Shown here: piece after piece, positions 25,174 through 33,440 of the stretch
How the letters are laid out: each line of letters opens with the position of its first letter
Position numbering within the stretch: position 1 is the first letter of the stretch
Notes under the pieces: model-generated
Database searches by the model: none
Told to the model about the DNA's origin: nothing
Seen by the model: only the letters and a program-made list of their open reading frames with translations
Assembly: GCA_045542485.1 (NCBI GenBank)
Contig: JAZQLC010000012.1
Location: 1-64,000 of the forward strand
Length of the DNA: 64,000 nucleotides
Reading direction: 5' to 3'
Source of the DNA: SIG575 sp045542485
Lineage (GTDB): Bacteria > Bacillota > Clostridia > Oscillospirales > Acutalibacteraceae
Made by a program: the position numbers and the translations under genes

Positions 25174-25202
25174 TTTACTTTTTTGGCAAAATATTGTAGA
25201 AT
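25174..25202 (+). promoter_or_regulatory. Promoter of the O-antigen-ligase-like gene
   Basis: TTTACT (25174-25179), 17 bases, TAGAAT (25197-25202), 41 bases before the start codon. Confidence 0.5.
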
Positions 25203-25242
25203 ACCTTTGTTGACAGATTTTTAAGAAAACGAGGTGAAGTGT

Positions 25243-26601
25243 ATGGCGAAAATAAAAACTGAAAAGTCAAAACTGCTTACCTTTACATATGTGTGCCTGT
25301 GCTTTGCATTGGTACCACTTACATCTGATTATATATGCACTGTTTTTTCACTTGCTATGCCCTTTGTCTATATGCGAAATAACGGCAACCCTTTGAATGC
25401 CGTTAACCGTTCATCAAAGCAGACTATGTTTTTCGCGGCATTCCTGTTTATACAGTTTGTTCACGTGCTGCGCTCGGATTTCAAGGTGTCTGCGTTGGGC
25501 TTTGCAATTCTGTGGCTTGTTATGTTTATGGGCTACATCTATGTTTCCGACCTTGCGGATACAAAGGAAAAAATCGACAAAATTCTCTTCACTTCCACCA
25601 TTGCAGGTGGCATAGCAGGTGGCATCGGTCTGGGACAGATGGTGCTTTACCACTACGGCGGACTTATCGACGAAAAGCTGAGATTTATTTTCAACCCCCT
25701 CTGGGACATTTTCCACGAGGCAGTTGTAAAGCTTATGGCCATAATTTTCCCCGATGCATTGGCTGCCCACTTCGGTGTGGATTTTGATACGGTTAAGGTT
25801 TCTTCCTTTGCAACGAGAGCTTGTTCCACATTCAGCAATCCCATTTTCTTCGCGATGTTTTTAGTTGTGGTGCTCCCCATAGCCCTTCACTGCTTCTTCA
25901 GACTTAAAGAAAGCAAGGTGAAAAGGGCAGTGAGCTTTTTCTCGATTCTGTTTATTCTGGCGGGTATCGCATTCAGTTATTCGAGAGGCGCATATCTTGC
26001 TGCTATGGTGGCAGTTTTCTTCACCCTTTTCTGTGAGAAAAAGCAGACAATCATCACTGTATGCCTTACTCCTGTTGTGGCATTCCTTGTACCGTCAGGT
26101 GTTTATAAAAGACTTCTTTCTCTTGTCACAGATAAACAGGATATTTCTCTCACAACTCACGCAAGAATTTACCAGGCTGCCTTTGAAACAATCAAAGAGC
26201 ACTGGCTTTTCGGTATCGGCACAGGCAACGCAGGTTTTGAGGAAATTCTCCACAACGATTACGGCATAAAACAGCCCCACGCCCACAACATTATTCTCGA
26301 GTTTCTCATTGAGGGCGGAATTATCGGCGCAGGTCTTTTCGTGATTTCAATGATTCTGCTTGTTATCGGACTTATCAGACTTGCAGTAAAAATGAAAGAG
26401 GCAAGACCTCTCGCAGTAACGCTCCTTGCGTCACTTGCAGGTCTTACCTGTTGCGGTATGTTTGATTTTATCTTCTACGGACCGAAGCCCATACAGATTT
26501 TCTTTATGCTGGCAGGACTTATTGAAGCTGTGAGAAGATTTTATGAAAGAAAAAATACAGGCGACGAAAAATTTGAGTTTGATATAGAAAAACAGGTGTG
26601 A
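25243..26601 (+). CDS. O-antigen ligase/polymerase-like membrane protein
   Basis: The ATG at 25243 follows GAGGTGAAGTGT. The 452-residue protein has ~11 predicted membrane segments. The Wzy_C-type region appears as FSYSRGAYLAAMVAVFF, then a periplasm-facing loop with THARIYQAAFETIKEHWLFG, GTGNAGF and QPHAHNIILEFLIEGGIIG; the Arg and HxHN motif are the usual active-site residues of WaaL/Wzy enzymes. It probably joins or polymerises surface glycan units. It lies alone, without other capsule genes, unusual but known in Firmicutes. Confidence 0.88.
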   Translation: MAKIKTEKSKLLTFTYVCLCFALVPLTSDYICTVFSLAMPFVYMRNNGNPLNAVNRSSKQTMFFAAFLFIQFVHVLRSDFKVSALGFAILWLVMFMGYIYVSDLADTKEKIDKILFTSTIAGGIAGGIGLGQMVLYHYGGLIDEKLRFIFNPLWDIFHEAVVKLMAIIFPDALAAHFGVDFDTVKVSSFATRACSTFSNPIFFAMFLVVVLPIALHCFFRLKESKVKRAVSFFSILFILAGIAFSYSRGAYLAAMVAVFFTLFCEKKQTIITVCLTPVVAFLVPSGVYKRLLSLVTDKQDISLTTHARIYQAAFETIKEHWLFGIGTGNAGFEEILHNDYGIKQPHAHNIILEFLIEGGIIGAGLFVISMILLVIGLIRLAVKMKEARPLAVTLLASLAGLTCCGMFDFIFYGPKPIQIFFMLAGLIEAVRRFYERKNTGDEKFEFDIEKQV

Positions 26602-26626
26602 ACGCCAAGTTCACGCCTGTTTTTTC
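26592..26626 (+). terminator. Terminator of the O-antigen-ligase-like gene
   Basis: CAGGTGTGAAC pairs with GTTCACGCCTG, followed by six Ts, overlapping the last codons. Confidence 0.8.
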
Positions 26627-26628
26627 TT

Positions 26629-27477
26629 TTAAATCTCTTCACAGAGTCTTGCCAGTTCTTCCATTGTAAGTTTTTCTGCTCTGACATTTATGTCGAGACC
26701 TGCTCTTTCAAGTGCCGAAAGCACATCTGCTTTATTTATTCCCATACCTGAGGAAATTCCGTTTGCAGCAGTTTTTCTTCTCTGGGAGAATGCACTTTTA
26801 ACCAGTGCGAAGAATTTCTTTTCGTCACTGACGGCGATAGGGGGATTTTCCCTGATTTTCAGTTTCATTACTGCACTGTCAACTTTCGGTGAGGGCATAA
26901 AAGAACCCTTTGAAACGCCGAAGAGCTTTTCGGCTTCTGCGTAATAATTGACGGCTACGGTAACTGCCCCCGACTCCCTTGAGCCTACCTCTGCACAAAG
27001 TCTGTCGGCAGCCTCTTTCTGCACCATAACTGTCATATTTTCGATGTTCGCCTTGTTTTCAAGGAAATACATAATTATCGGCGATGTGATATAGTAGGGG
27101 AGGTTTGCGCACACTGCCACCTTTTCCCCGGGGAATTTTTCGGCGATAAGGGCATTGATATCTGTTTTGAGAACATCTGCATTGATAACTTCCACATTGT
27201 CGAAATCTGCAAGGGTTTCTTCAAGCACGGGGAGCAGAGCTGAGTCTACTTCGATTGAGACAACCTTCTTTGCTCTTTTTGCAAGTTCTGCAGTAAGGAT
27301 TCCCACACCTGCACCGATTTCTATTACCGATGTCACTCCGTCAGAAATGGCGTATTCTGCCATCTGAGGACAGACTGAGGGGTTGATGAGAAAGTTCTGA
27401 CCCAGCGACTTGGAAAACTGAAAGCCGTGTCTTGTCATAATGTCTTTGATTGTGCCGATTTCCCATAAGTTTTTCAT
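26629..27477 (-). CDS. rsmA: 16S rRNA dimethyladenosine transferase RsmA (KsgA)
   Basis: The start is set at the ATG at 27477 (MKNLWEIGTIKDIMTRHGFQ) because AGGAAATAAACAT precedes it. The 282-residue protein has SKSLGQNFLINP, the SAM-binding VIEIGAGVGILTAELAKRAK, NADVLKTD and NLPYYITSPI, all diagnostic of KsgA/Dim1. It dimethylates two adjacent adenosines near the 3' end of 16S rRNA late in 30S assembly; loss usually gives kasugamycin resistance. It is divergent from galE. Confidence 0.96.
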   Translation of the reverse strand: MKNLWEIGTIKDIMTRHGFQFSKSLGQNFLINPSVCPQMAEYAISDGVTSVIEIGAGVGILTAELAKRAKKVVSIEVDSALLPVLEETLADFDNVEVINADVLKTDINALIAEKFPGEKVAVCANLPYYITSPIIMYFLENKANIENMTVMVQKEAADRLCAEVGSRESGAVTVAVNYYAEAEKLFGVSKGSFMPSPKVDSAVMKLKIRENPPIAVSDEKKFFALVKSAFSQRRKTAANGISSGMGINKADVLSALERAGLDINVRAEKLTMEELARLCEEI

Positions 27478-27500
27478 ATGTTTATTTCCTTTCAAAAGCC

Positions 27501-27529
27501 TTGAAATTTACAGTCATTTGTCATATAAT
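27501..27529 (+). promoter_or_regulatory. Promoter of galE
   Basis: TTGAAA (27501-27506), 17 bases, perfect TATAAT (27524-27529), 31 bases before the start codon. Confidence 0.8.
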
Positions 27530-27559
27530 AAATATATATGTTTTTTGGAGGTTTGAAAA

Positions 27560-28570
27560 ATGTCAATTTTAGTTACAGGCGGAGCAGGTTTTATAGGCTC
27601 CCACACCTGCGTGGAGCTTCTTAATGCAGGTTATGATATTATTGTACTTGATAATTTCTATAATAGCAAGAGTGAATCTTTAAAAAGAGTAAAAGAAATT
27701 ACAAATAAGGACCTTAAATTCTATGAATGTGATATCCGTGACAGAAAGGGTCTCGATGAAATTTTCGCAAAGGAAAATGTTGAAGCAGTAATTCACTTTG
27801 CAGGTCTCAAGGCAGTCGGCGAAAGCTGTCAGAAGCCCCTTGAATATTACGATAACAATATCGGCGGTACAGTTACTCTCTGCGAGGCTATGAGAGATGC
27901 AGGATGTAAGAAGATTGTTTTCTCTTCATCTGCAACTGTTTACGGCAGTGAAAATGTTTCACCCCTCAAGGAAACAATGAAAACGGGCGGTACAACAAAC
28001 CCATACGGTACAACAAAATATTATATTGAACAGATTCTCACAGACCTCTATGCTTCCGATAACGATTGGAGCGTTGTTCTTCTCAGATACTTCAACCCCA
28101 TCGGCGCACACGAAAGCGGAAGAATCGGCGAAAACCCCAACGGAATTCCCAACAACCTTATGCCCTATATTTCACAGGTTGCAGTAGGTAAGCGTGAATG
28201 CCTGAGCGTTTTCGGTAACGACTACGATACACACGACGGCACAGGCGTCAGAGACTACATCCATGTTGTTGACCTTGCTCTCGGCCACATCAAGGCTCTT
28301 GAAAAGGCTCTGAAAGAGACAGGATGTAATGTTTACAACCTCGGCACAGGTAAGGGTTACAGCGTTCTCGACCTTGTGAAAGCTTTTGAAAAGGCTTCAG
28401 GCGTGACAATCAACTATAAAATCGCTCCCAGACGCGACGGAGATATTGCCACTTGTTACTCTGACCCCTCAAAGGCAAAGGAAGAGCTTGGCTGGGTTGC
28501 TGAAAGAGGACTTGAAAAAATGTGTGAGGATACATGGCGTTGGCAGAGCCAGAATCCCGATGGATTTTAA
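27560..28570 (+). CDS. galE: UDP-glucose 4-epimerase GalE
   Basis: The 336-residue protein begins MSILVTGGAGFIGSHTCVEL (NAD-binding Rossmann motif), has FAGLKAVGESCQKPLEYYDN, SSSATVYG and the catalytic Y-x-x-x-K in NPYGTTKYYIEQIL, plus the GalE-specific YFNPIGAHESGRIGE. It interconverts UDP-glucose and UDP-galactose for galactose use and surface glycan synthesis. Ribosome binding site TTGGAGGTTTGAAAA. hflX starts three bases after its stop. Confidence 0.97.
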   Translation: MSILVTGGAGFIGSHTCVELLNAGYDIIVLDNFYNSKSESLKRVKEITNKDLKFYECDIRDRKGLDEIFAKENVEAVIHFAGLKAVGESCQKPLEYYDNNIGGTVTLCEAMRDAGCKKIVFSSSATVYGSENVSPLKETMKTGGTTNPYGTTKYYIEQILTDLYASDNDWSVVLLRYFNPIGAHESGRIGENPNGIPNNLMPYISQVAVGKRECLSVFGNDYDTHDGTGVRDYIHVVDLALGHIKALEKALKETGCNVYNLGTGKGYSVLDLVKAFEKASGVTINYKIAPRRDGDIATCYSDPSKAKEELGWVAERGLEKMCEDTWRWQSQNPDGF

Positions 28571-28573
28571 TTT

Positions 28574-29824
28574 ATGGATTTAATAGAATTTGAAGAAAAA
28601 CAGGAAAAGGCCGTGCTGGTCGCAGTTGATATGGGACTCTATGACCCTGAAAGCTCACTTGATGAGCTTGAAGAACTTGCAAAAACTGCAGGTGCAGAGG
28701 TCGTGGCAAGAGTTACGCAGAAACGAGACAAGCCCGACACGGCATACTATATCGGCACGGGCAGACTTGATGAGCTTAAAAGCTTCTGTGAAGAGAATGA
28801 GTGCGACCTGATAATTTTCGACAGTGAACTGACCCCCTCACAGCTTCGTAATGTTGAAGACTACACCGATGTGAGAGTTGTTGACAGAACAACACTGATT
28901 CTCGATATTTTTGCAGGAAGAGCAAGAACAAATGAGGGTAAACTTCAGGTTGAACTTGCCCAGCTGAAGTATTCACTTCCCAGACTTTCGGGTAAGGGAA
29001 TTCAGCTTTCCCGTCTCGGTGGCGGCATCGGTACGAGAGGTCCCGGTGAAACAAAGCTTGAAAGCGACAGAAGACATATCAGGAGAAGAATTTCCTCAAT
29101 TTCAGCAGAGCTTGAAAAGGTTGAAAGCAGACGAAACGACCTTCGCAAGAGGAGAAAGAAAGACGGAATTCCCACCGTGGCAATCGTCGGCTACACAAAT
29201 GCAGGTAAGTCAACACTGATGAATGCGCTCACACAGGCAGGTGTACTTGCAGAGGATAAGCTTTTCGCAACCCTTGACCCCACGGCAAGAGGGCTTGATT
29301 TGCCTGACGGCAGACGGGTTATGCTTGTTGACACGGTAGGTCTTGTAAGACGACTTCCCCACCATCTTGTGGAAGCGTTTAAATCAACTCTTGAAGAGGC
29401 AGTTGTGGCAGATGTTATTCTCAATGTGTGCGATGCGTCAAGTGATGAGTGCGCAGAGCATCTCAGAGTAACAGATGAGCTTCTTCAGAGCCTGGGATGT
29501 ATGGGCAAACCAATCATCTCTGTTATGAACAAATGCGATAAAGTTGAAAATATTTTCGACCTGCCCACAATCGGCAAGGTAGTTCTGATTTCTGCATTGA
29601 AAGCTCAGGGCCTTGACAAGCTTCTCGACGCAATCACGGCAGAGCTTGAACCTACTCGCAGAAGAGCTGAGCTGCTGATTCCTTATTCCGCAGGTGATGT
29701 TGCGGCAAAATTCCGTAATGACGGCGTGGTGGAGGAAGAAGAATACAGAGCAGACGGACTGTATCTGAAGCTGATTGCCGATATCTATATGCTGGACAGA
29801 TACAAGGAATATATCATCACATAA
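28574..29824 (+). CDS. hflX: Ribosome-splitting GTPase HflX
   Basis: The 416-residue protein has the HflX N-terminal domain (PDTAYYIGTGRLDELK, FDSELTPSQLRN) and the GTPase domain: G1 GYTNAGKST, G3 DTVGL, G4 NKCD. The linker QLSRLGGGIGTRGPGETKLE is an HflX hallmark. HflX binds stalled or stressed 70S ribosomes and separates the subunits; in some Firmicutes it aids macrolide or heat tolerance. It has a weak ribosome binding site three bases after galE, so coupling with galE is likely. Confidence 0.96.
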   Translation: MDLIEFEEKQEKAVLVAVDMGLYDPESSLDELEELAKTAGAEVVARVTQKRDKPDTAYYIGTGRLDELKSFCEENECDLIIFDSELTPSQLRNVEDYTDVRVVDRTTLILDIFAGRARTNEGKLQVELAQLKYSLPRLSGKGIQLSRLGGGIGTRGPGETKLESDRRHIRRRISSISAELEKVESRRNDLRKRRKKDGIPTVAIVGYTNAGKSTLMNALTQAGVLAEDKLFATLDPTARGLDLPDGRRVMLVDTVGLVRRLPHHLVEAFKSTLEEAVVADVILNVCDASSDECAEHLRVTDELLQSLGCMGKPIISVMNKCDKVENIFDLPTIGKVVLISALKAQGLDKLLDAITAELEPTRRRAELLIPYSAGDVAAKFRNDGVVEEEEYRADGLYLKLIADIYMLDRYKEYIIT

Positions 29825-29826
29825 TA

Positions 29827-29855
29827 TTGACATTTTTTAATTCATTTGATAAAAT
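29827..29855 (+). promoter_or_regulatory. Promoter of tRNA-Arg
   Basis: Perfect TTGACA (29827-29832), 17 bases, TAAAAT (29850-29855), just before the tRNA. Confidence 0.8.
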
Positions 29856-29864
29856 TATATCCGT

Positions 29865-29879
29865 GCCCGTTACGGGTGC
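29865..29879 (+). repeat. Acceptor-stem-like duplicate in the tRNA-Arg leader
   Basis: GCCCGT directly joined to TACGGGTGC reproduces the 5' and 3' ends of the tRNA-Arg acceptor stem found 24 and 82 bases downstream. It would form a short hairpin at the very start of the precursor RNA. It may be the scar of a tandem tRNA copy whose interior was lost, or coincidence. Confidence 0.45.
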
Positions 29880-29888
29880 GGAAAATAT

Positions 29889-29963
29889 GCCCGTATAGTT
29901 CAATGGATAGAATAAGTTCCTCCTAAGAATTAGATATAGGTTCGATTCCTATTACGGGTGCCA
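29889..29963 (+). tRNA. tRNA-Arg (anticodon CCT)
   Basis: Acceptor arms GCCCGTA/TACGGGT (with one G-U pair), D arm, anticodon stem AGTTC/GAATT with loop CTCCTAA giving anticodon CCT, T loop GGTTCGATTCC and encoded CCA. It is 75 bases long with CCA. Confidence 0.93.
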
Positions 29964-29966
29964 GAA

Positions 29967-29995
29967 GCCGTCAGCGACCACTGACGGCTTTTTCT
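29967..29995 (+). terminator. Terminator of tRNA-Arg
   Basis: GCCGTCAG pairs with CTGACGGC around CGACCA, followed by TTTTTC. Confidence 0.85.
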
Positions 29996-30002
29996 TTTTC
30001 AC

Positions 30003-30031
30003 TTGCCATTTTTACTTATTTTTGGTATTAT
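30003..30031 (+). promoter_or_regulatory. Promoter of the 558-residue membrane protein gene
   Basis: TTGCCA (30003-30008), 17 bases, TATTAT (30026-30031), 31 bases before the start codon. Confidence 0.6.
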
Positions 30032-30062
30032 CATAATATCAAATTAAAGGAGATTATAAACT

Positions 30063-31739
30063 ATGAAAAAAGTATGGACATATATTCCGGGTGCAGTTAT
30101 CAGTCTGATAATTGCAGGAATCGCTCTTTATGTATTTGCTCCTGCGCTTAATGTACACAATCCGTTTATATGGATTCTTCTGACTGTTATGGCATTCGTT
30201 TTCGTGATTGTGACACGAATTGTAAAGGGTAAAAAGGATTTCGGCTGGATTGTTGTTTCAAAAAGGTCAGGCTCAAAGGGAAGAACAAAGAAAAGCACAA
30301 AATTCAACTTTGATGTAAAGCCCTATATTGTACCTGCGACACTGGCTTTAGTGACACTTGTTCTTTCGGTCTCGGGCAGTACCTTTTTCAATGCTGCAAA
30401 GTATTCTGAGATTCTCACGGTCACAGAGTCTTCTTTTGAAAAAGACCTTTCAGAGTCAGTTGGCACAGATTCAATCGCACTGATGGATACTGCCTCAGCT
30501 CAGATGCTCGGCGACCGTGAAATCGGTGCGCTTTCAGATGTTGTCAGCCAGTTTGATGTGTCATATAACTATACACAGATTGACTATAAGGGCAAACCCA
30601 TCAAGGTTTCGGCGCTTGTTTATGAGGATTATTTCAAGTGGCTCAACAACAGAAACGAGGGTGTGCGCGGATATGTTTCCGTTGACCCCGTTTCAATGTC
30701 TGCATCGTTCCATAAAACAGAGGGTATGAAGTATGTGCCTTCGGCGTATTTCTCGGAGGACGCATACAGATATCTGTGGACAAAGTATCCTACACTGATG
30801 CTCGAAAACTATCACTTTGAAATTGACGAAGACGGAAAACCCTATTATGTAGCGTCAATAGTTGAGAAGACAATCGGTCTTTTTGGCGGAAAAACTGTCA
30901 GCGGATGCGTTGTGCTTGACCCTGTGACAGGTGAAACTTTCAGATATGCTGCCAAAGATATTCCGCGTTGGGTTGATGTTGTGTTTTACGGCGACCTTAT
31001 CTGTGAGCAGTATAACTGGTACGGTATGTATAAAAACGGTTTTATGAACAGTATGTTTGGCAAAAAAGACTGTAAGCAGGTAACTACATATTATTCTTCG
31101 GAAGAAGAGCTTGAATCAGATGAAACTCCCGTATCTGACTATGGGTATGTTTCAAAAGACGGTGACATCTGGATTTATACAGGCATAACATCTGTCAACG
31201 GCGACAGCTCAAATATCGGTTTCCTTCTCGCCAACGAGAGAACGGGTGAAAGCTATTACTACGCAGTGGCAGGTGCAGATGAAAAATCAGCTATGTCAGC
31301 AGCAGAGGGCGAAGTACAGGAGAAAGGCTATCAGGCATCATTCCCGTCGCTTATCAATGTTGACGGCAATCCCACATACATTATGGTGCTGAAGGATTCG
31401 GGCGGTCTTGTAAAGCTTTACGCAGCCGTCAATGTTGAACAGTATAATCTTGTGACAACTGCATCTACTCAGGCAGAATGTATTTTAAGATATAAAGCTC
31501 TTCTCGGAATCGAAGAAAAGACTGAGGAAGACAATGAAACAAAAGAAGTAACATTCAGAATCTCATCAATCAGATATATTGATATCGACGGAAATACATA
31601 CATCTATCTGATTGATGCAGAAGAAAATATCTATAAGGCAAAGGTGTCATCAAATGAAAAAATGCTCCTGCTTAAAGAGGGCGACACGGTAAAGCTGACT
31701 CTTTCGGGAACAAAAATAATTTCCTGCGAGAGAGTTTAA
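30063..31739 (+). CDS. Uncharacterised membrane-anchored protein
   Basis: I do not recognise the family. The 558-residue protein has two N-terminal membrane segments (residues ~8-27 and ~36-52), a basic, Ser/Gly-rich cytoplasmic loop (KRSGSKGRTKKSTKF), a third hydrophobic segment (~80-100), then ~450 residues outside the membrane rich in beta-strand-like sequence with repeated DxDGKPYY/DGNPTY elements (IDEDGKPYYVASIV, NVDGNPTYIMVLKD, DIDGNTYIYLID), suggesting several copies of one small beta fold. It has its own promoter and an AAAGGAG ribosome binding site. A sensory or cell-wall role is possible. Confidence 0.75.
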   Translation: MKKVWTYIPGAVISLIIAGIALYVFAPALNVHNPFIWILLTVMAFVFVIVTRIVKGKKDFGWIVVSKRSGSKGRTKKSTKFNFDVKPYIVPATLALVTLVLSVSGSTFFNAAKYSEILTVTESSFEKDLSESVGTDSIALMDTASAQMLGDREIGALSDVVSQFDVSYNYTQIDYKGKPIKVSALVYEDYFKWLNNRNEGVRGYVSVDPVSMSASFHKTEGMKYVPSAYFSEDAYRYLWTKYPTLMLENYHFEIDEDGKPYYVASIVEKTIGLFGGKTVSGCVVLDPVTGETFRYAAKDIPRWVDVVFYGDLICEQYNWYGMYKNGFMNSMFGKKDCKQVTTYYSSEEELESDETPVSDYGYVSKDGDIWIYTGITSVNGDSSNIGFLLANERTGESYYYAVAGADEKSAMSAAEGEVQEKGYQASFPSLINVDGNPTYIMVLKDSGGLVKLYAAVNVEQYNLVTTASTQAECILRYKALLGIEEKTEEDNETKEVTFRISSIRYIDIDGNTYIYLIDAEENIYKAKVSSNEKMLLLKEGDTVKLTLSGTKIISCERV

Positions 31740-31791
31740 ACGAAAAAAACTACAATAAAAATCAGATTTATGATAAAAACGAGGTGAGAAA

Positions 31792-32649
31792 ATGAAAACC
31801 AGAAAAATATTGTTGCCGATAATAATTATTCTGTCATTGGTTTTCGTTTTCGATTTATTCCTTGCGTGGGAAAATAAAACCATCGTTACAACATACACGG
31901 AAGTGACGAGCGAAAAAATTCCCGGGAGCTTTGACTCTTTCAGAATCGTTCATATTTCCGATTTGCACAACACGGAATTCGGTTTCAGGAACAAGAGACT
32001 TATCGAAAAAGTAAAAGCCGCCGAGCCTGATATTATCGTTATGACGGGCGATATACTGGATATGTACAGACCGAGACTGAATATTGCGCTGAGACTGGGT
32101 GAAGACCTCGTTTCGATTGCGCCCACATATTTTGTCACGGGCAACCACGATGTGAAAGCTGTGGGCAGAGAAGAGCTTCTCTCAGGTTTTGAAAAATCGG
32201 GTGTGACCATTCTCCGTAACAAAAACATTCTTTTGGAAAAAGACGGAGAGTGTATACAGCTTATGGGCATTGATGACCCGAAGTTTCTCGATGACACAAT
32301 GGACGGTACAGACGAAGAAAATACAGAAAAAGTACTTTCTTTGCTGACGGAAAATCAGGAGAATAATTTTAAAATTCTTCTTGCACACAGACCTGAAATG
32401 ATTGACATTTATTCTTCTTTCCACATCGACCTTGTACTGTCGGGACACGCACACGGAGGACAGATAAAGCTTCCCGGCAGAGGCGGTCTGATTGCACCGG
32501 GGCAGGGGTGGTTTCCGAAATATTATGAGGGGCTTCACAAAGTTGGAGACACGCAGATGGTTGTAAGCCGTGGCCTCGGCAACAGTGCTTTTCCTTTCAG
32601 GCTGGGTAACCGACCTGAAATTGTTATAACGGAGTTGAAATGCAAATGA
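31792..32649 (+). CDS. Membrane-anchored metallophosphoesterase (YkuE-like)
   Basis: The 285-residue protein has an N-terminal membrane segment (residues ~7-25) and the complete calcineurin-like motif set: HISDLHNTEFG (DxH), MTGDILD (GD), VTGNHD (GNHD), LLAHRPE and LSGHAHGGQIK (GHxH). Related YkuE-type enzymes are exported or membrane-bound phosphodiesterases; the substrate may be a lipid or nucleotide. Ribosome binding site CGAGGTGAGAAA. It overlaps the following phosphatase gene by 10 bases, so the two enzymes are coupled. Confidence 0.9.
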   Translation: MKTRKILLPIIIILSLVFVFDLFLAWENKTIVTTYTEVTSEKIPGSFDSFRIVHISDLHNTEFGFRNKRLIEKVKAAEPDIIVMTGDILDMYRPRLNIALRLGEDLVSIAPTYFVTGNHDVKAVGREELLSGFEKSGVTILRNKNILLEKDGECIQLMGIDDPKFLDDTMDGTDEENTEKVLSLLTENQENNFKILLAHRPEMIDIYSSFHIDLVLSGHAHGGQIKLPGRGGLIAPGQGWFPKYYEGLHKVGDTQMVVSRGLGNSAFPFRLGNRPEIVITELKCK

Positions 32650-33341
32650 AAATAATGAGCTTTAATACACAGTTCTGTACAAACTTTGTGACTCAGGAAA
32701 TTGATTTTCAGATAATGGCTGATGCCATATTAAAATGTGGTGCAGATGTTGTGGGACTTAATGAAATGTATGACAGAAGTCATATGGAAGAGTTTGATTC
32801 GCAGACGAAAAAATTATCAGAGCTGACAGGAATGAAATATTATAAATTTGCCGAGGCGTGTACTCTTGAAGAGGGAACATTCGGTAACGCCATTTTGTCA
32901 GGAATTCCCATAGAAAGCGCAGAAGTTATCCCCGTGCCCGAAGAAGAAATCAAAAAAGGAAATCAACTTTACGAGCCCAGATGTCTTCTTAAAGTGAAGC
33001 TTGAAAACGGCTACACAATTCTTGTGATTCACTTCGGCCTCAATGAAGATGAGCACATCCACGCAGTGGAAACGGTAATGGAAAATCTGGAAGAAGAAAA
33101 GTGTATTCTTATGGGAGACTTCAATGTCACACCCGATAACAAAGTTTTAAAACCTATTCAGGAAAAGATGAAAGACACGGCGGACCTTTTCGGAGAAAAT
33201 CTTATGAGCTTTCCGTCGGACAAGCCTTTAAAGAAAATTGATTATATTTTTGTCAGCCCCGATACAGAAGTTTTGTCTGCTGATATTCCCGAAATTATTT
33301 CAGCAGACCACCGACCGCATATTGCAGAAATAAAAGGCTGA
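32640..33341 (+). CDS. Endonuclease/exonuclease/phosphatase-family protein
   Basis: The 233-residue protein has the EEP motifs: SFNTQFC at the start, GLNEMYD with the metal-binding Glu, MGDFNVTP (DxN) and SADHRPHIAEI with the terminal Asp-His pair. The fold hydrolyses phosphodiester or phosphoester bonds in nucleic acids, inositol phosphates or lipids. No signal peptide, so cytoplasmic. It overlaps the metallophosphoesterase gene, suggesting the two act on related substrates. The second Met, six bases downstream, is an equally possible start. Confidence 0.88.
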   Translation: MQMKIMSFNTQFCTNFVTQEIDFQIMADAILKCGADVVGLNEMYDRSHMEEFDSQTKKLSELTGMKYYKFAEACTLEEGTFGNAILSGIPIESAEVIPVPEEEIKKGNQLYEPRCLLKVKLENGYTILVIHFGLNEDEHIHAVETVMENLEEEKCILMGDFNVTPDNKVLKPIQEKMKDTADLFGENLMSFPSDKPLKKIDYIFVSPDTEVLSADIPEIISADHRPHIAEIKG

Positions 33342-33373
33342 AAACAGGGGAGGAAAGCCACACTTGACAAATG

Positions 33374-33417
33374 CAAGAAACACTTTCTTGTCAAAAACGG
33401 AGAGTAGGTGTTATACT
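33374..33417 (+). promoter_or_regulatory. Promoter with overlapping palindromic operator for the first XRE gene
   Basis: TTGTCA (33388-33393), 18-base spacer, TATACT (33412-33417). A perfect inverted repeat CAAGAAA-CAC-TTTCTTG (33374-33390) overlaps the -35 box. No such site stands before the second XRE gene. It may be the binding site of these regulators. Confidence 0.55.
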
Positions 33418-33440
33418 CTTCACAGAAAAGGAGGGGTTCT

